DNA from: Paenibacillus guangzhouensis
Lineage (GTDB): Bacteria > Bacillota > Bacilli > Paenibacillales > Paenibacillaceae
DNA length: 64,000 nucleotides
Assembly (NCBI RefSeq): GCF_009363075.1
Contig: NZ_CP045293.1
Location: 4,362,001-4,426,000, forward strand
Direction of reading: 5' to 3'
The notes under the pieces: generated by a model
Database searches by the model: none
The model's input: only the letters and a program-made list of their open reading frames with translations
Told to the model about the DNA's origin: nothing
In this document: positions 52,409-61,737 of the stretch, piece by piece
How positions within the stretch are numbered: position 1 is the first letter of the stretch
How the letters are laid out: every line of letters begins with the position of its first letter
Position numbers and translations under genes: made by a program

Positions 52409-53839
52409 CTACAACAACGGTGACAGCATACGCGCCAGCACTTCTTTCCCTTTCTGAATCCGGGAACGCTGCTCAAATTCTTTCAAGATCAGTTCTGTAC
52501 TATCCTTTAGATCCTGATCGAAATCAGCATAGAGCCGCTCAATCGTACCAAGGTCGAATAGCACCGCATTTAATTCAAAGTTCATAAATAAACTGCGCAT
52601 ATCCATATTGGCTGTCCCCACGGAGGCCAGCATCCGATCGATCAGGACGACTTTGGCATGCATGAATCCTTTCTGATACTGATAGAACCGCACCCCAGCC
52701 TGCATCAGCTCTTCCACATAAGATAAAGACGCTAGATTGACTAGCTTTGAATCGTTCACCCCTGGAATGATGACCCGCACATCCACTTTACTCACCGCAG
52801 CGGTCTTTAGCGCCGTAAATATACTCAGATCGGGAATAAAATAAGGCGTCTGTAGATAGATCCGATGCTTCGCTACCGATATCGCCCCGAAGAACATCTC
52901 TTGAATGGCATCCCAATGGGAGTCTGGCCCGCTCGCGATCATCTGCACTTGTTCAGAGCCTTGACATTCATGCTGCGGGTACAAGTCCAGGTCGCTGAGC
53001 TCTCGATTCGATACGACAAACCAGTCGTTGATGAACGTATTTTGCAGAAAATAAACGGCATCCCCGCGCACTTGAATCTGCGTATCCCGCCAAAATCCGA
53101 GCTTCTTATCGTTACCTAAATATTCATCGCCGATATTGATGCCGCCGACGAACCCGATTTTCCCGTCAACGACGACGATTTTGCGATGGTTCCGGAAGTT
53201 CAGCTTCCGATGATAGAGGGCAAAAAGCGGCGGCAAAAAGCTATAGAATTCAATACCGCTATCCTTCAGCGGCTTCACGAACCGGTCATTGAGCCCGTAA
53301 CTGCCCAGACCGTCCACGATAATCCGTACCTTCACGCCCTGCTTCGCCTTCTCGAGCAATAATTGCTGGAACCTGGTACCGATCCGATCCCCGCGAAATA
53401 TATAGAACTCTAAATGGATATGATGCTTCGCCTGCTCCATCGCCTTGAACATCGCTTCATAAGTTGCCTCGCCATTCGTAAGCACCTCCGTCTCATTACA
53501 GCCACTAATTGGACTCTCAGATAAATGCGTCAGCAGCCGGAACAATCGCCCTTCCCGACGCAGTTCATAGTTATTGCTCTGGAATTTCCGGGTCACGATC
53601 GAAGAGTTCTGCCAGATCAGCTTTCTTTTTCTGCGAAAAATGGTCGTACCCTTCTTCCGAACCTTCCGCCTATTCTTATAATCTTGAGCAACGAAATAAT
53701 AGACCGCAAATCCAATCACCGGAAAACAGAATAATATGAGCAGCCACGCCACAGTCTTCGATGGATGCCGGAATTCAACGATCAGGATCGTCGCTATTTG
53801 AAATATAAATACAGCTAACAAGATAGCGAGCCATGTCAT
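52409..53839 (-). CDS. cls: Cardiolipin synthase
   Basis: A 476-residue membrane phospholipase-D-type enzyme that condenses two phosphatidylglycerols to cardiolipin. Two N-terminal membrane segments (TWLAILLAVFIFQIATILIV; VAWLLILFCFPVIGFAVYYFV), then two HKD motifs: HRKLNFRNHRKIVVVDGKIGFVGG and HAKVVLIDRMLASVGTANMD. Length is normal. ATG 53839 behind GGGAGGG is chosen over a start 29 codons upstream. Monocistronic as far as visible. Confidence 0.94.
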   Translation of the reverse strand: MTWLAILLAVFIFQIATILIVEFRHPSKTVAWLLILFCFPVIGFAVYYFVAQDYKNRRKVRKKGTTIFRRKRKLIWQNSSIVTRKFQSNNYELRREGRLFRLLTHLSESPISGCNETEVLTNGEATYEAMFKAMEQAKHHIHLEFYIFRGDRIGTRFQQLLLEKAKQGVKVRIIVDGLGSYGLNDRFVKPLKDSGIEFYSFLPPLFALYHRKLNFRNHRKIVVVDGKIGFVGGINIGDEYLGNDKKLGFWRDTQIQVRGDAVYFLQNTFINDWFVVSNRELSDLDLYPQHECQGSEQVQMIASGPDSHWDAIQEMFFGAISVAKHRIYLQTPYFIPDLSIFTALKTAAVSKVDVRVIIPGVNDSKLVNLASLSYVEELMQAGVRFYQYQKGFMHAKVVLIDRMLASVGTANMDMRSLFMNFELNAVLFDLGTIERLYADFDQDLKDSTELILKEFEQRSRIQKGKEVLARMLSPLL

Positions 53840-54075
53840 ACTTCGGATTCCCTCCCTCTTTGCTTTACGTCCCCGCTCAGAGGATATGATCGCTTTCGAT
53901 CTCGCTATACTTATTTTTAACAACAATTATCGTAACCTATACGCATTCATAACCATCCTTGAACATCATTCGCAATATTTTTTCGGCATGTTTTGGCGGA
54001 CAACCGAATAGAATCCCATCTATAGCAGTCTATTCCAATCGAATCGGTGCTTTTGTTCCGGTAGAAAGGAGAATC

Positions 54076-55056
54076 ATGAAGAAACGATGGTTTACTAGCA
54101 AGATGACGCTGCTCGTGATTCGTGACGCGGATCAATCGGTCAGACAAATCGAAGTACCAATGTTGCTAGTCATCTCCGTTCCTCTCATTACTGCTGTGTC
54201 CCTAACTAGTTTTGTCCTCGGACTTGAAATGCGCTCTTCATCTCAGATTGAAGGGCTGCAAGGAAAAATATCCGCCAATGCCACAGCAAGCGCAAATACC
54301 ATTGAGCAGAAAGACCACGCCATTACCTCTCTTCAGAACGAAGTCATTGAACTGTCCTCAGATGCGCAAATGATGAAAGAAGGAATCGAACGGATCCATA
54401 AGATGGAGAAGACGCTGCAAGGTCTGATCCGCAAATACGGCAAGACGGAGTCCACGAACGATTCAAGTGTTACCCCTCTCCCATGGGATGCGACAGAGGA
54501 TGTCGGCGGTGAATATTTCCCAGTCAGTAATGAAGAGATTCTTCGACTCGCGCAGGATACGGCCATTGATCTGGAGCAAATGGAAACGGTCATTCAGGTC
54601 ATGCAGCAGAACGTCTCGAAGACGGTTGAGCGGGTCCAGGATGTATTTCAGAACACGCCAACGGGTTGGCCAACGACATCTCATCGCTTGACCTCGAATT
54701 TCGGTTACCGCCGTGATCCGATGACAGGCAGAGCTGCATATCATGCCGGTGTCGATATTGCGGGGAAAGTGGGAGATCCTGTCTTCGCCGCCGCCGATGG
54801 GAAGGTCATTACGACTGGGTCCGACAATTCTCGCGGGAAGTATATTGTGATTGAGCACGCGAAAGGCTACGACACCTGGTATATGCATTTAAGTCGGATT
54901 GAGGTCGATGAAGGGGATGTTGTTGTCAAAGGGGATCGCATCGGGCGACTCGGCAATACGGGACGAAGCACGGGCCCCCATCTCCATTTCCAAATTGCAA
55001 GGGAAGACCAGCTTATTGATCCACTGCCTTTCATTACGAAACCGAAGGAGGAATAA
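54076..55056 (+). CDS. M23 (LytM-type) peptidase with membrane anchor and coiled coil
   Basis: A 326-residue cell-wall protein. One membrane segment (VPMLLVISVPLITAVSLTSFVLGL) follows a short cytoplasmic part; a coiled coil covers about residues 55-130 (HAITSLQNEVIELSSDAQMMKEGIERIHKMEKTLQGLIRK). The C-terminal LytM domain has zinc ligands in RAAYHAGVDIAG and in STGPHLHFQ, the typical M23 pair, plus MHLSRIEV. It probably cleaves peptidoglycan cross-links. Start at ATG 54076 behind AAAGGAG. Coupled with the downstream bactofilin, 3 bp apart. Confidence 0.9.
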   Translation: MKKRWFTSKMTLLVIRDADQSVRQIEVPMLLVISVPLITAVSLTSFVLGLEMRSSSQIEGLQGKISANATASANTIEQKDHAITSLQNEVIELSSDAQMMKEGIERIHKMEKTLQGLIRKYGKTESTNDSSVTPLPWDATEDVGGEYFPVSNEEILRLAQDTAIDLEQMETVIQVMQQNVSKTVERVQDVFQNTPTGWPTTSHRLTSNFGYRRDPMTGRAAYHAGVDIAGKVGDPVFAAADGKVITTGSDNSRGKYIVIEHAKGYDTWYMHLSRIEVDEGDVVVKGDRIGRLGNTGRSTGPHLHFQIAREDQLIDPLPFITKPKEE

Positions 55057-55059
55057 TAC

Positions 55060-55473
55060 ATGATGCGGCGACAGAAGAAACTACGTCTAACCGATACGTT
55101 AATCGGACAAGGAACGACAATGGATGGACATTTGACATGCCAGACGAACTTGCGAATCGAAGGACATTTTCAAGGGGAGATTGAAGTCAGCGGTACGGTG
55201 ACCATCGGGGAACAAGGCGTTGCAACGGCGAACATTCAAGCCAGAGAACTGATTATTGCGGGCAAAGTCTTTGGTGATGTGACGACGAAGGGGAAATTAA
55301 TCATTACTAGCAAAGGCCAATTCCATGGGAATTACCAAGGCTCTTCGATTATTATTCATGAGGGCGGCATCTTCCGTGGCGAGAGTCTAATGGAGAAGCT
55401 AGAGCCTCGGTCCATCGTTCAAGATTCAGAATTGCCTGCGATTACGAAGAAGAACAAGAAGCAGGCAGGCTAG
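55060..55473 (+). CDS. Bactofilin
   Basis: A 137-residue bactofilin (DUF583): repeats of a right-handed beta-helix such as GTTMDGHLTCQTNLRIEGHFQGEIEVSGTVTIGEQGV and LIIAGKVFGDVTTKGKLIITSKG, with basic flexible ends (MMRRQKKLR, ITKKNKKQAG). Bactofilins polymerise into scaffolds that place peptidoglycan enzymes; adjacency to an M23 peptidase gene, a common pairing, supports this. ATG 55060 behind AAGGAGG; a second ATG follows directly. Confidence 0.92.
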   Translation: MMRRQKKLRLTDTLIGQGTTMDGHLTCQTNLRIEGHFQGEIEVSGTVTIGEQGVATANIQARELIIAGKVFGDVTTKGKLIITSKGQFHGNYQGSSIIIHEGGIFRGESLMEKLEPRSIVQDSELPAITKKNKKQAG

Positions 55474-55506
55474 AGGAAGTTCTCCGACGGCTGAGGCTGG
55501 TTGGGC

Positions 55507-55551
55507 AAGACCTCCTTGGTTCCCACCATAAATGATCGTAAAGGAGGTCTT
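55507..55551 (+). terminator. Terminator of the M23-bactofilin operon
   Basis: AAGACCTCCTT (55507-55517) / AAGGAGGTCTT (55541-55551) with a 23-base loop, then TGATTTACTT. It is weakly T-rich. Confidence 0.6.
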
Positions 55552-55554
55552 GAT

Positions 55555-55752
55555 TTACTTCAGGACAGGGGGACTCTGATGATTCACAAAATTTACGAAC
55601 TGCTCTTGAATCTGAGAAAGAGAATAACAAGCCTCGCAGCAACCGAGCGGTACACCAACACGATAATATCCTGTTGTAAACACAATGCGCTGTCGCTGTA
55701 CACTTTGCCTCGTATTGCATACCAAACAATAGATGGATTCCGTATGAGTCAT
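55555..55752 (-). CDS. Small zinc-ribbon-like protein
   Basis: A 65-residue protein starting MTHTESIYCLVCNTRQ; the Cys pairs in YCLVCN and CCEACYSL form a CxxC...CxxC zinc-ribbon pattern, with a hydrophobic middle and a helix at the end (SQIQEQFVNFVNHQ). I do not recognise it further; similar tiny proteins occur in Paenibacillus. The ribosome site (GAGTGAAG) is weak and GTG two codons earlier is possible. The gene is on the opposite strand to the bactofilin operon. Confidence 0.5.
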   Translation of the reverse strand: MTHTESIYCLVCNTRQSVQRQRIVFTTGYYRVGVPLGCCEACYSLSQIQEQFVNFVNHQSPPVLK

Positions 55753-55874
55753 CTTCACTCAACCCCCAATGAGCAGACTTGCAAATGATACTTACGATAT
55801 TTTAATGTTACAATATGTATCGTATCAACGTTACAACATTTCTCGCAAATTGTCAATTCATACAGTATTAAATT

Positions 55875-56723
55875 TCATGCATTTCGGTTCACCCAGTCGA
55901 CTAATGCTTCATGCCAATGACGCATCGGTGGAATTCCCGTTCGCGTCAGCGCTGCGGGATCTAATACAACCCGTTCTGGGCATCTGGCACGGTGCGTCGT
56001 ACGTTGGGAAGAACGACTAGGCCATTCGAGCGCAGGGGTAAGCGCCCCAACGGCTTCTCTGAACTCTTGTATGGAACAGGAACCGCTATTCGTCACATGA
56101 TAGAGACCGGAGCAATGCAGCTCTAGCAACCTCTCAACACTACGAATTAAATCTGGCACATAGGTTGGGCAACCAATCACGGAGGGGTCGACTTGCCATA
56201 CCGATGAGCGGGACGAGCTTGCTGCACTGTGGATCTCTTCCTCTACAGGACGAGTTCCGAACAGCCAAGCGGTTCGAACGATTAATGATTGCGGTTGGAT
56301 CGCCTGGACGAACCGGTCGCCAGCGACTTTGGATGCTCCGTACGTATGGACCGGCAATGGATATGCCGTCTCCTCATAAGATTGATCTGGCGTCCCTTGG
56401 AAGACTTGATCCGTGCTGAAATGAACCAGCTGCGCACCAACCGCTCTAGCAGCTAGTGCAACATGCCGTGCGCCGTACGCATTGATGCGATAGGCCTCCT
56501 CCGGCTCCTCCTCTGCAAGATCGATATTCGTGAAGCCTGCTGTATTCATCATGAGTTCCGGCTGATACGCCTCGCATACTTTCATGACGGACCCTGCGTC
56601 TTTCACATCAAGCTCTTGTCTGGTAAGGGCAAGGACTTCCGTGTGAGGTGCCCACGCCTCACGGATGGCTGAGCCTAACCTGCCCTGTCCCCCGATAATT
56701 AACACCCTTCCCCGAGAGCTCAT
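55875..56723 (-). CDS. rfbD: dTDP-4-dehydrorhamnose reductase
   Basis: A 282-residue SDR enzyme performing the last step of dTDP-rhamnose synthesis. Rossmann GGQGRLGSAIREAW, the catalytic YGASKVAGDRFVQA and TAWLFGT are present; QVFQGTPDQSYEE is the usual loop. It overlaps rfbC by ATGA and starts at 56723; the longer frame upstream is inside rfbC. The C-terminal part (HRARCPERVVLDPAAL) is a little divergent. rfbA and rfbB are not in the window. Confidence 0.92.
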   Translation of the reverse strand: MSSRGRVLIIGGQGRLGSAIREAWAPHTEVLALTRQELDVKDAGSVMKVCEAYQPELMMNTAGFTNIDLAEEEPEEAYRINAYGARHVALAARAVGAQLVHFSTDQVFQGTPDQSYEETAYPLPVHTYGASKVAGDRFVQAIQPQSLIVRTAWLFGTRPVEEEIHSAASSSRSSVWQVDPSVIGCPTYVPDLIRSVERLLELHCSGLYHVTNSGSCSIQEFREAVGALTPALEWPSRSSQRTTHRARCPERVVLDPAALTRTGIPPMRHWHEALVDWVNRNA

Positions 56724-57280
56724 CCTGCTTCGCCCTCGAGTACGAGCTGCGCATCCGCTAAGAATGGATGCTGTTCGTCTTTGGGCGACAACAGTGGGTG
56801 GTCCGTCGGCCATGGAATGGCTAGCGCAGGATCATCCCAACGAATGCCCCGATCATGTGCAGGCGCATAGAACTGATCCACCTTGTAGCTAACTTCAGTG
56901 TTCGGAACAATCGTACAGAAGCCATGGGCGAAGCCTTGAGGGACGAGCAGTTGGCGTTTATTCGCTGCGCTCAGTACATATCCAACCCATTGTCCGAAGG
57001 TCGGCGAGCCTGGACGAATATCGACAGCTACATCATAAATCGCACCTGTCAACACGCGCACCAGCTTCGTCTGCGCCTTGGGGGAGAGCTGATAGTGGAG
57101 GCCTCGCAGGGTCCCCGCAGGTTCTGACAAGGAATGATTATCCTGCACGAAGTGATAAGGAAGCCCGGCCGCTGCGTACTTCTCCTCGTGGTAACTCTCC
57201 ATGAAGAACCCCCTTGCATCGCCGAAGACATCCGGTTCAATCAATACGACACCTTCTAACTTGGTCGGAATAACTCGCAA
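56720..57280 (-). CDS. rfbC: dTDP-4-dehydrorhamnose 3,5-epimerase
   Basis: A 186-residue cupin-like epimerase of the dTDP-rhamnose pathway. VIPTKLEGVVLIEPDVFGDARGFF, GTLRGLHYQLSPKAQTKLVRV (catalytic His region) and VPQGFAHGFC with the conserved Tyr region VSYKVDQFYAPAHDRGIRWDDPAL. Start is TTG 57280 after GGAGG with 8-bp spacing; relatives begin exactly here. Usual length. It follows the tdh-type gene by 56 bp and overlaps rfbD. Confidence 0.95.
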   Translation of the reverse strand: MRVIPTKLEGVVLIEPDVFGDARGFFMESYHEEKYAAAGLPYHFVQDNHSLSEPAGTLRGLHYQLSPKAQTKLVRVLTGAIYDVAVDIRPGSPTFGQWVGYVLSAANKRQLLVPQGFAHGFCTIVPNTEVSYKVDQFYAPAHDRGIRWDDPALAIPWPTDHPLLSPKDEQHPFLADAQLVLEGEAG

Positions 57281-57336
57281 GCGTTCAACCTCCTCCGTGA
57301 TATTACATGTAGAACTTATCGCGACTTTCACTTCAA

Positions 57337-58440
57337 CTAAATCGATAAGCTGACCTGCAATGCAGCATCTGTACTGTTATATGCGAGGTCTCCCGGCTTT
57401 GATGCCCCGTGAAGGAAAACAACTTTGCCGCAGCGCCCTTCGCGCATGAGTTCGAAAGCTTCTTCATACCGGTCCAGTGTGAACGTATGTGTAACGAGCT
57501 GGTCTAGCGGCAGGATGCCGCGATCCAATAGCCCTTTCATCTGATACCATGTCTCATACATGCGGCGGCCTGTAATGCCTTCCACACGAATGCCCTTGAA
57601 GATGATCTGCCCCATATCCAGCGGCACATCCTGCGTTGGAATGCCGAGTAGCGAGACGCGTGCTCCGTTCGCCGCTCCCTCGAAGCCCTCGCGAATCGCA
57701 TCTGGATGGCCTGACATCTCAAGCACGACCTCCGCGCCTTCACTGTTCGTATGCTCGCGAATCGCCTGCGACAACTTCACCTCTCCGCTATGTATCAAGA
57801 CATCCGCGCCCATACGGTGTGCCATGTCCAAGCGATACGGATTAATATCTGCCGCGATGACCTGCGCTGCACCGCATGCTCTCGCTACGGCAATCGACAT
57901 CAGTCCGATTAATCCTGCGCCAATGATGGCAACCGACTTGCCGACAATATCGCCCGACAGCACCGTCTGCACAGCATTCCCAAGCGGGTCCTGAAGACAA
58001 GCAATCTCGAATGGCATATCCGGCCGGTTGTGGATCACGTTGCTGGCTCTCACGACGGCATACTCCGCGAAGCATCCCGGCGCCGTAATGCCGAAGCTCA
58101 ATGTGTTCAGGCATACATGCGATCTTCCCGTCCGGCACGGCTTGCATATTCCGCACACCATATGTCCTTCTGCAGAGACGTGGTCGCCAATCTTCACATG
58201 GGAGACCCTGCTGCCGACCTCTTCCACAACCCCAGCGAACTCGTGCCCGAAGACATGCCCCGTCACCACGGACTTCTCTGCCCACGCATCCCAGTTATAG
58301 ATGTGCATATCCGTTCCACAGATGGAGCTCGCTACGACACGTACGAGCACCTCGTCCGGGCCGATCACCGGCACGGGTACCTCCTTCAGCACTGCGCCGG
58401 GCCCCCGGTGTTCTTTGACTAAGCCGATCATTGTTCTCAT
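57337..58440 (-). CDS. tdh: L-threonine 3-dehydrogenase-like zinc enzyme, with C-terminal extension
   Basis: A 367-residue medium-chain dehydrogenase. Catalytic zinc ligands in SSICGTDMHIYNWDAW (Cys) and VFGHEFAGVV (His-Glu), structural zinc Cys in CGICKPCRTGRSHVC, and nucleotide loop IGAGLIGLMSIAVARACGA agree with Tdh. It is about 20 residues longer than typical Tdh because of a tail (GASKPGDLAYNSTDAALQVSL). The true substrate may be a sugar or threonine; placement in a polysaccharide cluster makes the former possible. ATG 58440 behind GGCAGGG. Confidence 0.85.
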   Translation of the reverse strand: MRTMIGLVKEHRGPGAVLKEVPVPVIGPDEVLVRVVASSICGTDMHIYNWDAWAEKSVVTGHVFGHEFAGVVEEVGSRVSHVKIGDHVSAEGHMVCGICKPCRTGRSHVCLNTLSFGITAPGCFAEYAVVRASNVIHNRPDMPFEIACLQDPLGNAVQTVLSGDIVGKSVAIIGAGLIGLMSIAVARACGAAQVIAADINPYRLDMAHRMGADVLIHSGEVKLSQAIREHTNSEGAEVVLEMSGHPDAIREGFEGAANGARVSLLGIPTQDVPLDMGQIIFKGIRVEGITGRRMYETWYQMKGLLDRGILPLDQLVTHTFTLDRYEEAFELMREGRCGKVVFLHGASKPGDLAYNSTDAALQVSLSI

Positions 58441-58484
58441 GTGTATTCCCTGCCTTTGTATTTTGTTATTCTTACAAAACAAAT

Positions 58485-58528
58485 AGAACTGATCTTAAGC
58501 TCCATAACACAGCTCTGTAATCAGTTCT
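58485..58528 (-). terminator. Terminator of the beta-helix gene
   Basis: AGAACTGAT / ATCAGTTCT with an inner AGCT / AGCT pair, followed on the minus strand by ATTTGTTTTG, 15 bp after the stop codon. Confidence 0.75.
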
Positions 58529-58543
58529 TTATCGATTATTTCT

Positions 58544-60376
58544 TTATGGCGTAACGTTAATAATATTTCCCGTATAATCTCTCCAGTTTGTTCCATCGTA
58601 ATAAACAGGTTTTTTCTTTACTGTATCATAGTACGTATCGCCTTCAACTGGTGTCTTCGACACTTCCGTACTTCTTTTTAAATTAATGAACTTATCCTTT
58701 AAGACAACTTCCGTATATTTACCATTAGAATTGCTCGGTTTACTCCGATAGAACAATCTACCTGTCAGCGTTTGATAATTAAAGAAGCCTGCATTGTAAT
58801 CGGTCGATGGAAACCCCGAAGTACTGTTCTCATCGATAATTGTTGGCGTGAGCAGGGTTTTTTCGTAGCCCTTATAATACAATGCTAATTTCTTAGCATT
58901 ATACCAAACGGACCCAGAATCTATCGTTGACATGACCCCGTTATTAATATCTCCTTGCAGCTGCGACATTCTAAGCATTGGGATACGTTCCGCTAACTGT
59001 CTTCCCACCCAGGCCATGTCCGCTTCTATATGGTCGTCTACAGGTAAATTGCTTGGATTGACATTCCCTTGAATATAATGATGACCTTGTACGACCGAAA
59101 TTGCTTTTATACTGTATTTTCTACCTATTTTGGTATCCAAAAAGATATTACCGCAAACAATTGTGAAGTCTGCACCAAATAGATTAATGCCGCATGTCTG
59201 GTCATGGCTAGTTGCAGGGTTTAGATCGAGGATATTCCAGTTTTGAATTCGATTATTCGTAAGGATGATGTTAGAACATCTGGATTCTGGATAACCTACT
59301 CCATTTACCGTAGCTATCCCTGATGTTGGAACGTTCTCGATGGAGTTGCCACTGACAACAATATCTTTCGAAGAATAGATATTAATAGCCCCAAAGCTAT
59401 ATTCCTTCATAGACGCCGCACTTATGCTATTACCCTCCACAACACATTGTCGAACTCCCCATAGTTCTATACCATCATATCGATTATTAATGCATATATT
59501 ACTTACAATCGTTATATCATAGGTTTCATATTGTTTGGAGGAAAATGCTGTTATTCCCTCTTGGCCATTACCAATTACGATATTCCCTATCGCTATATTG
59601 CTGAAGCACTGACGTTCTACTGGATCTGTAATGCCTATATTGGCATCGAACAAAATCCCTTGACCACCACAGTTTTCAATATGATTATTTGCTATTTTGC
59701 AATATTTTGATGACGAAACATTAATTCCTGCATTATTGCCTGGCCCAACATTATTAAATAAAACTTTATTCTTAATCCGGTTCCCATCGACAAGAATGGT
59801 CGAGCAATCATTCAAATAGATGATCCGTTCCGTTGTGTTGAGTGTATCCTCAATATAATTATTGACTATCATCCCATCCGAGCATTGATAGAGGTACCAT
59901 AATCCGGAATTTCCACTCACCATAAGATTATGAATTATAAAGTCTGTACATGAGTATAAATTGATACTTATTCTCCCAACAAGGTTAGCGATTTCAAAAG
60001 AGGATGCATTCGTTGCATTAATCACCGTATCGGCACTTGCTGCCGTATTTGATTGTAATACCGCACCGATATCACCTACGAGCCTTACATTGGACAGCAT
60101 ATTAATTGTACTCGCATTATAATTTCCTGGTGGAAGTACAACCGTCCCTCCAACAGCCGATGCTGTGTTAATCGCCGCCTGAATAGCCTTTGTATCATCG
60201 TTACTACCATTAGCCAATGCTCCGTACGATTGAGGATAAAATTCATTTGTTGGAGGTGGATCTGAAGCAGCCGAAATAGACACTTTACCAGCATTTATAC
60301 CGCTAGTTTCATTAGAAGTACGATTACGGAATATGAATTGCATAACTTGCTTTAGCTTATCCTTTAATCCTGCCAT
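58544..60376 (-). CDS. Right-handed beta-helix protein (pectate-lyase-like)
   Basis: A 610-residue protein. Residues 45-90 carry the pectate_lyase_3-type start NDDTKAIQAAINTASAVGGTVVLPPGNY, then about 15 beta-helix turns rich in Asn (NNYIEDTLNTTERIIYLND, NNHIENCGGQGILFD, GNSIENVPTSGIATV). The last 130 residues (SGFPSTDYNAGFFNYQT to YYDGTNWRDYTGN) resemble tail-spike-like ends, including a GDTYYDTVKKKPVYYDGTNW block found in phage tail and surface proteins. No signal peptide is seen. It may modify or bind the surface polysaccharide or act as a structural fibre; not resolved. ATG 60376 behind AAGGAGG. Confidence 0.8.
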   Translation of the reverse strand: MAGLKDKLKQVMQFIFRNRTSNETSGINAGKVSISAASDPPPTNEFYPQSYGALANGSNDDTKAIQAAINTASAVGGTVVLPPGNYNASTINMLSNVRLVGDIGAVLQSNTAASADTVINATNASSFEIANLVGRISINLYSCTDFIIHNLMVSGNSGLWYLYQCSDGMIVNNYIEDTLNTTERIIYLNDCSTILVDGNRIKNKVLFNNVGPGNNAGINVSSSKYCKIANNHIENCGGQGILFDANIGITDPVERQCFSNIAIGNIVIGNGQEGITAFSSKQYETYDITIVSNICINNRYDGIELWGVRQCVVEGNSISAASMKEYSFGAINIYSSKDIVVSGNSIENVPTSGIATVNGVGYPESRCSNIILTNNRIQNWNILDLNPATSHDQTCGINLFGADFTIVCGNIFLDTKIGRKYSIKAISVVQGHHYIQGNVNPSNLPVDDHIEADMAWVGRQLAERIPMLRMSQLQGDINNGVMSTIDSGSVWYNAKKLALYYKGYEKTLLTPTIIDENSTSGFPSTDYNAGFFNYQTLTGRLFYRSKPSNSNGKYTEVVLKDKFINLKRSTEVSKTPVEGDTYYDTVKKKPVYYDGTNWRDYTGNIINVTP

Positions 60377-60459
60377 AAAGCCTAACCTCCTTATCTGTCC
60401 TACACATATAGTCTATTTGATAATCATAGTATTCAGATAAGTGGTTATCGGTTATAGTC

Positions 60460-61737
60460 TTATATTGATTTATATGATTTTAATCCAGTCATTGTTACAT
60501 CATGCTGCCGACTTTCCGAGAGTGCCATAGTATCATTCTGTTCCCAACTTGATATTTGATCGAGTTGGACGGCATCGTCTTGCATAAATAATGATTCATA
60601 CTTTTTGACAATTTTCTCCCACGAATATTCGTTGTATATCCTTTCTTTTGCTAAATATTCAAGCTGCGCCACCATATCTACCGTATACCGCTCAACATGA
60701 TGAACCAGAGTAGTCAGTGAACCTTGCTCTTTGGTAAAGTAAACAGCCCCATCCTCACCCACTTCTCGATTAAAGATAACATTCAACAGTAAGTTAATCT
60801 TCGTAGATGCTAGCGCCTCCAGCAAAGACGGATTTGTTCCTCCAACTTCGTGTCCATGAATGTAACCATAAGCAAGCTCCCGGATCTTCTTAAGCAACGC
60901 TTGATCATACACGGTACCGACAAACTTAATTCGATCATCTTGTTCAAAATTTGTTTTAATACGCAGCTCTTCATAAAATTTGTTATGCTCAACATTCGTA
61001 ATAATTACAAGATTCTTTTTCGACTTTGACTTCATAAATTCGGCGATCATGAATTCATAATTATTCTCAGGAACAAACCGACCAATGATTAGATAATAAT
61101 CATTGGGCCAAATTTGATATCGATCCATCCACTGAACGAGATTCGCATCATGATTCGCTATATCCGATCGTTCAACATCTGCCCCATAGGCAATAAATGT
61201 AGTAGTAGGATGATATTGCGCATAATCTTTATGAATATATTGCTCGATGCCTTTGGAATCGCAAACGAGAAGATCGGCATGTTTTACCATTAGTCGTTCT
61301 GATAATTTCCAATATTGTTTAATCCATCTGTTCCACTTTCCTCTTTTCCACTCATGACCATCTGGATTTACATATACCTGAACTCCCATGGCCATCAATT
61401 GCTTTTTATAGGCATAAAAAAAAGGCCCTATTCGACAGGCCAAGATATATATTACGCTATTATACAATTGATGCTTCTTAATATATTGAATACATGCCCG
61501 CAAGCTCAAAATGTCATATAATACCGCTCTAGCACTCCCTATAGATGGGACCTTTATACGGAAGCACCTCGCTTGTTGATATTGGAACTCCCCACCCTCA
61601 TCCGAAAGGCACGCTACATGATATTGAATGTCTTGATTTTGTCTTCTTTCTGTCAACCGATCCACAAATGTCTCAAATCCACCATACTTTGCAGGGATAC
61701 CCTTTGATCCAATGATAAATACATGCTGCTTCTTCAT
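60460..61737 (-). CDS. Glycosyltransferase with DUF1972 domain (Cps2T/WbbL-like)
   Basis: A 425-residue GT4-type transferase with N-terminal DUF1972 block (HVFIIGSKGIPAKYGGFETFVDRL) and C-terminal Rossmann part (YYLIIGRFVPENNYEFMIAEFM, IKFVGTVYDQALLKKI, YIHGHEVGGTNPSLLEALA). Relatives transfer rhamnose in streptococcal capsule and rhamnan synthesis, so rhamnose is a plausible donor, matching rfbC and rfbD nearby. It overlaps the next upstream gene by ATGA. Confidence 0.9.
   Translation of the reverse strand: MKKQHVFIIGSKGIPAKYGGFETFVDRLTERRQNQDIQYHVACLSDEGGEFQYQQARCFRIKVPSIGSARAVLYDILSLRACIQYIKKHQLYNSVIYILACRIGPFFYAYKKQLMAMGVQVYVNPDGHEWKRGKWNRWIKQYWKLSERLMVKHADLLVCDSKGIEQYIHKDYAQYHPTTTFIAYGADVERSDIANHDANLVQWMDRYQIWPNDYYLIIGRFVPENNYEFMIAEFMKSKSKKNLVIITNVEHNKFYEELRIKTNFEQDDRIKFVGTVYDQALLKKIRELAYGYIHGHEVGGTNPSLLEALASTKINLLLNVIFNREVGEDGAVYFTKEQGSLTTLVHHVERYTVDMVAQLEYLAKERIYNEYSWEKIVKKYESLFMQDDAVQLDQISSWEQNDTMALSESRQHDVTMTGLKSYKSI

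Noticed and set aside
55501-55788. A plus-strand open frame of 95 residues downstream of the bactofilin gene
   Set aside because: It starts inside the terminator hairpin, has no ribosome site and is antisense to a Cys-pair protein that looks more like a real gene.
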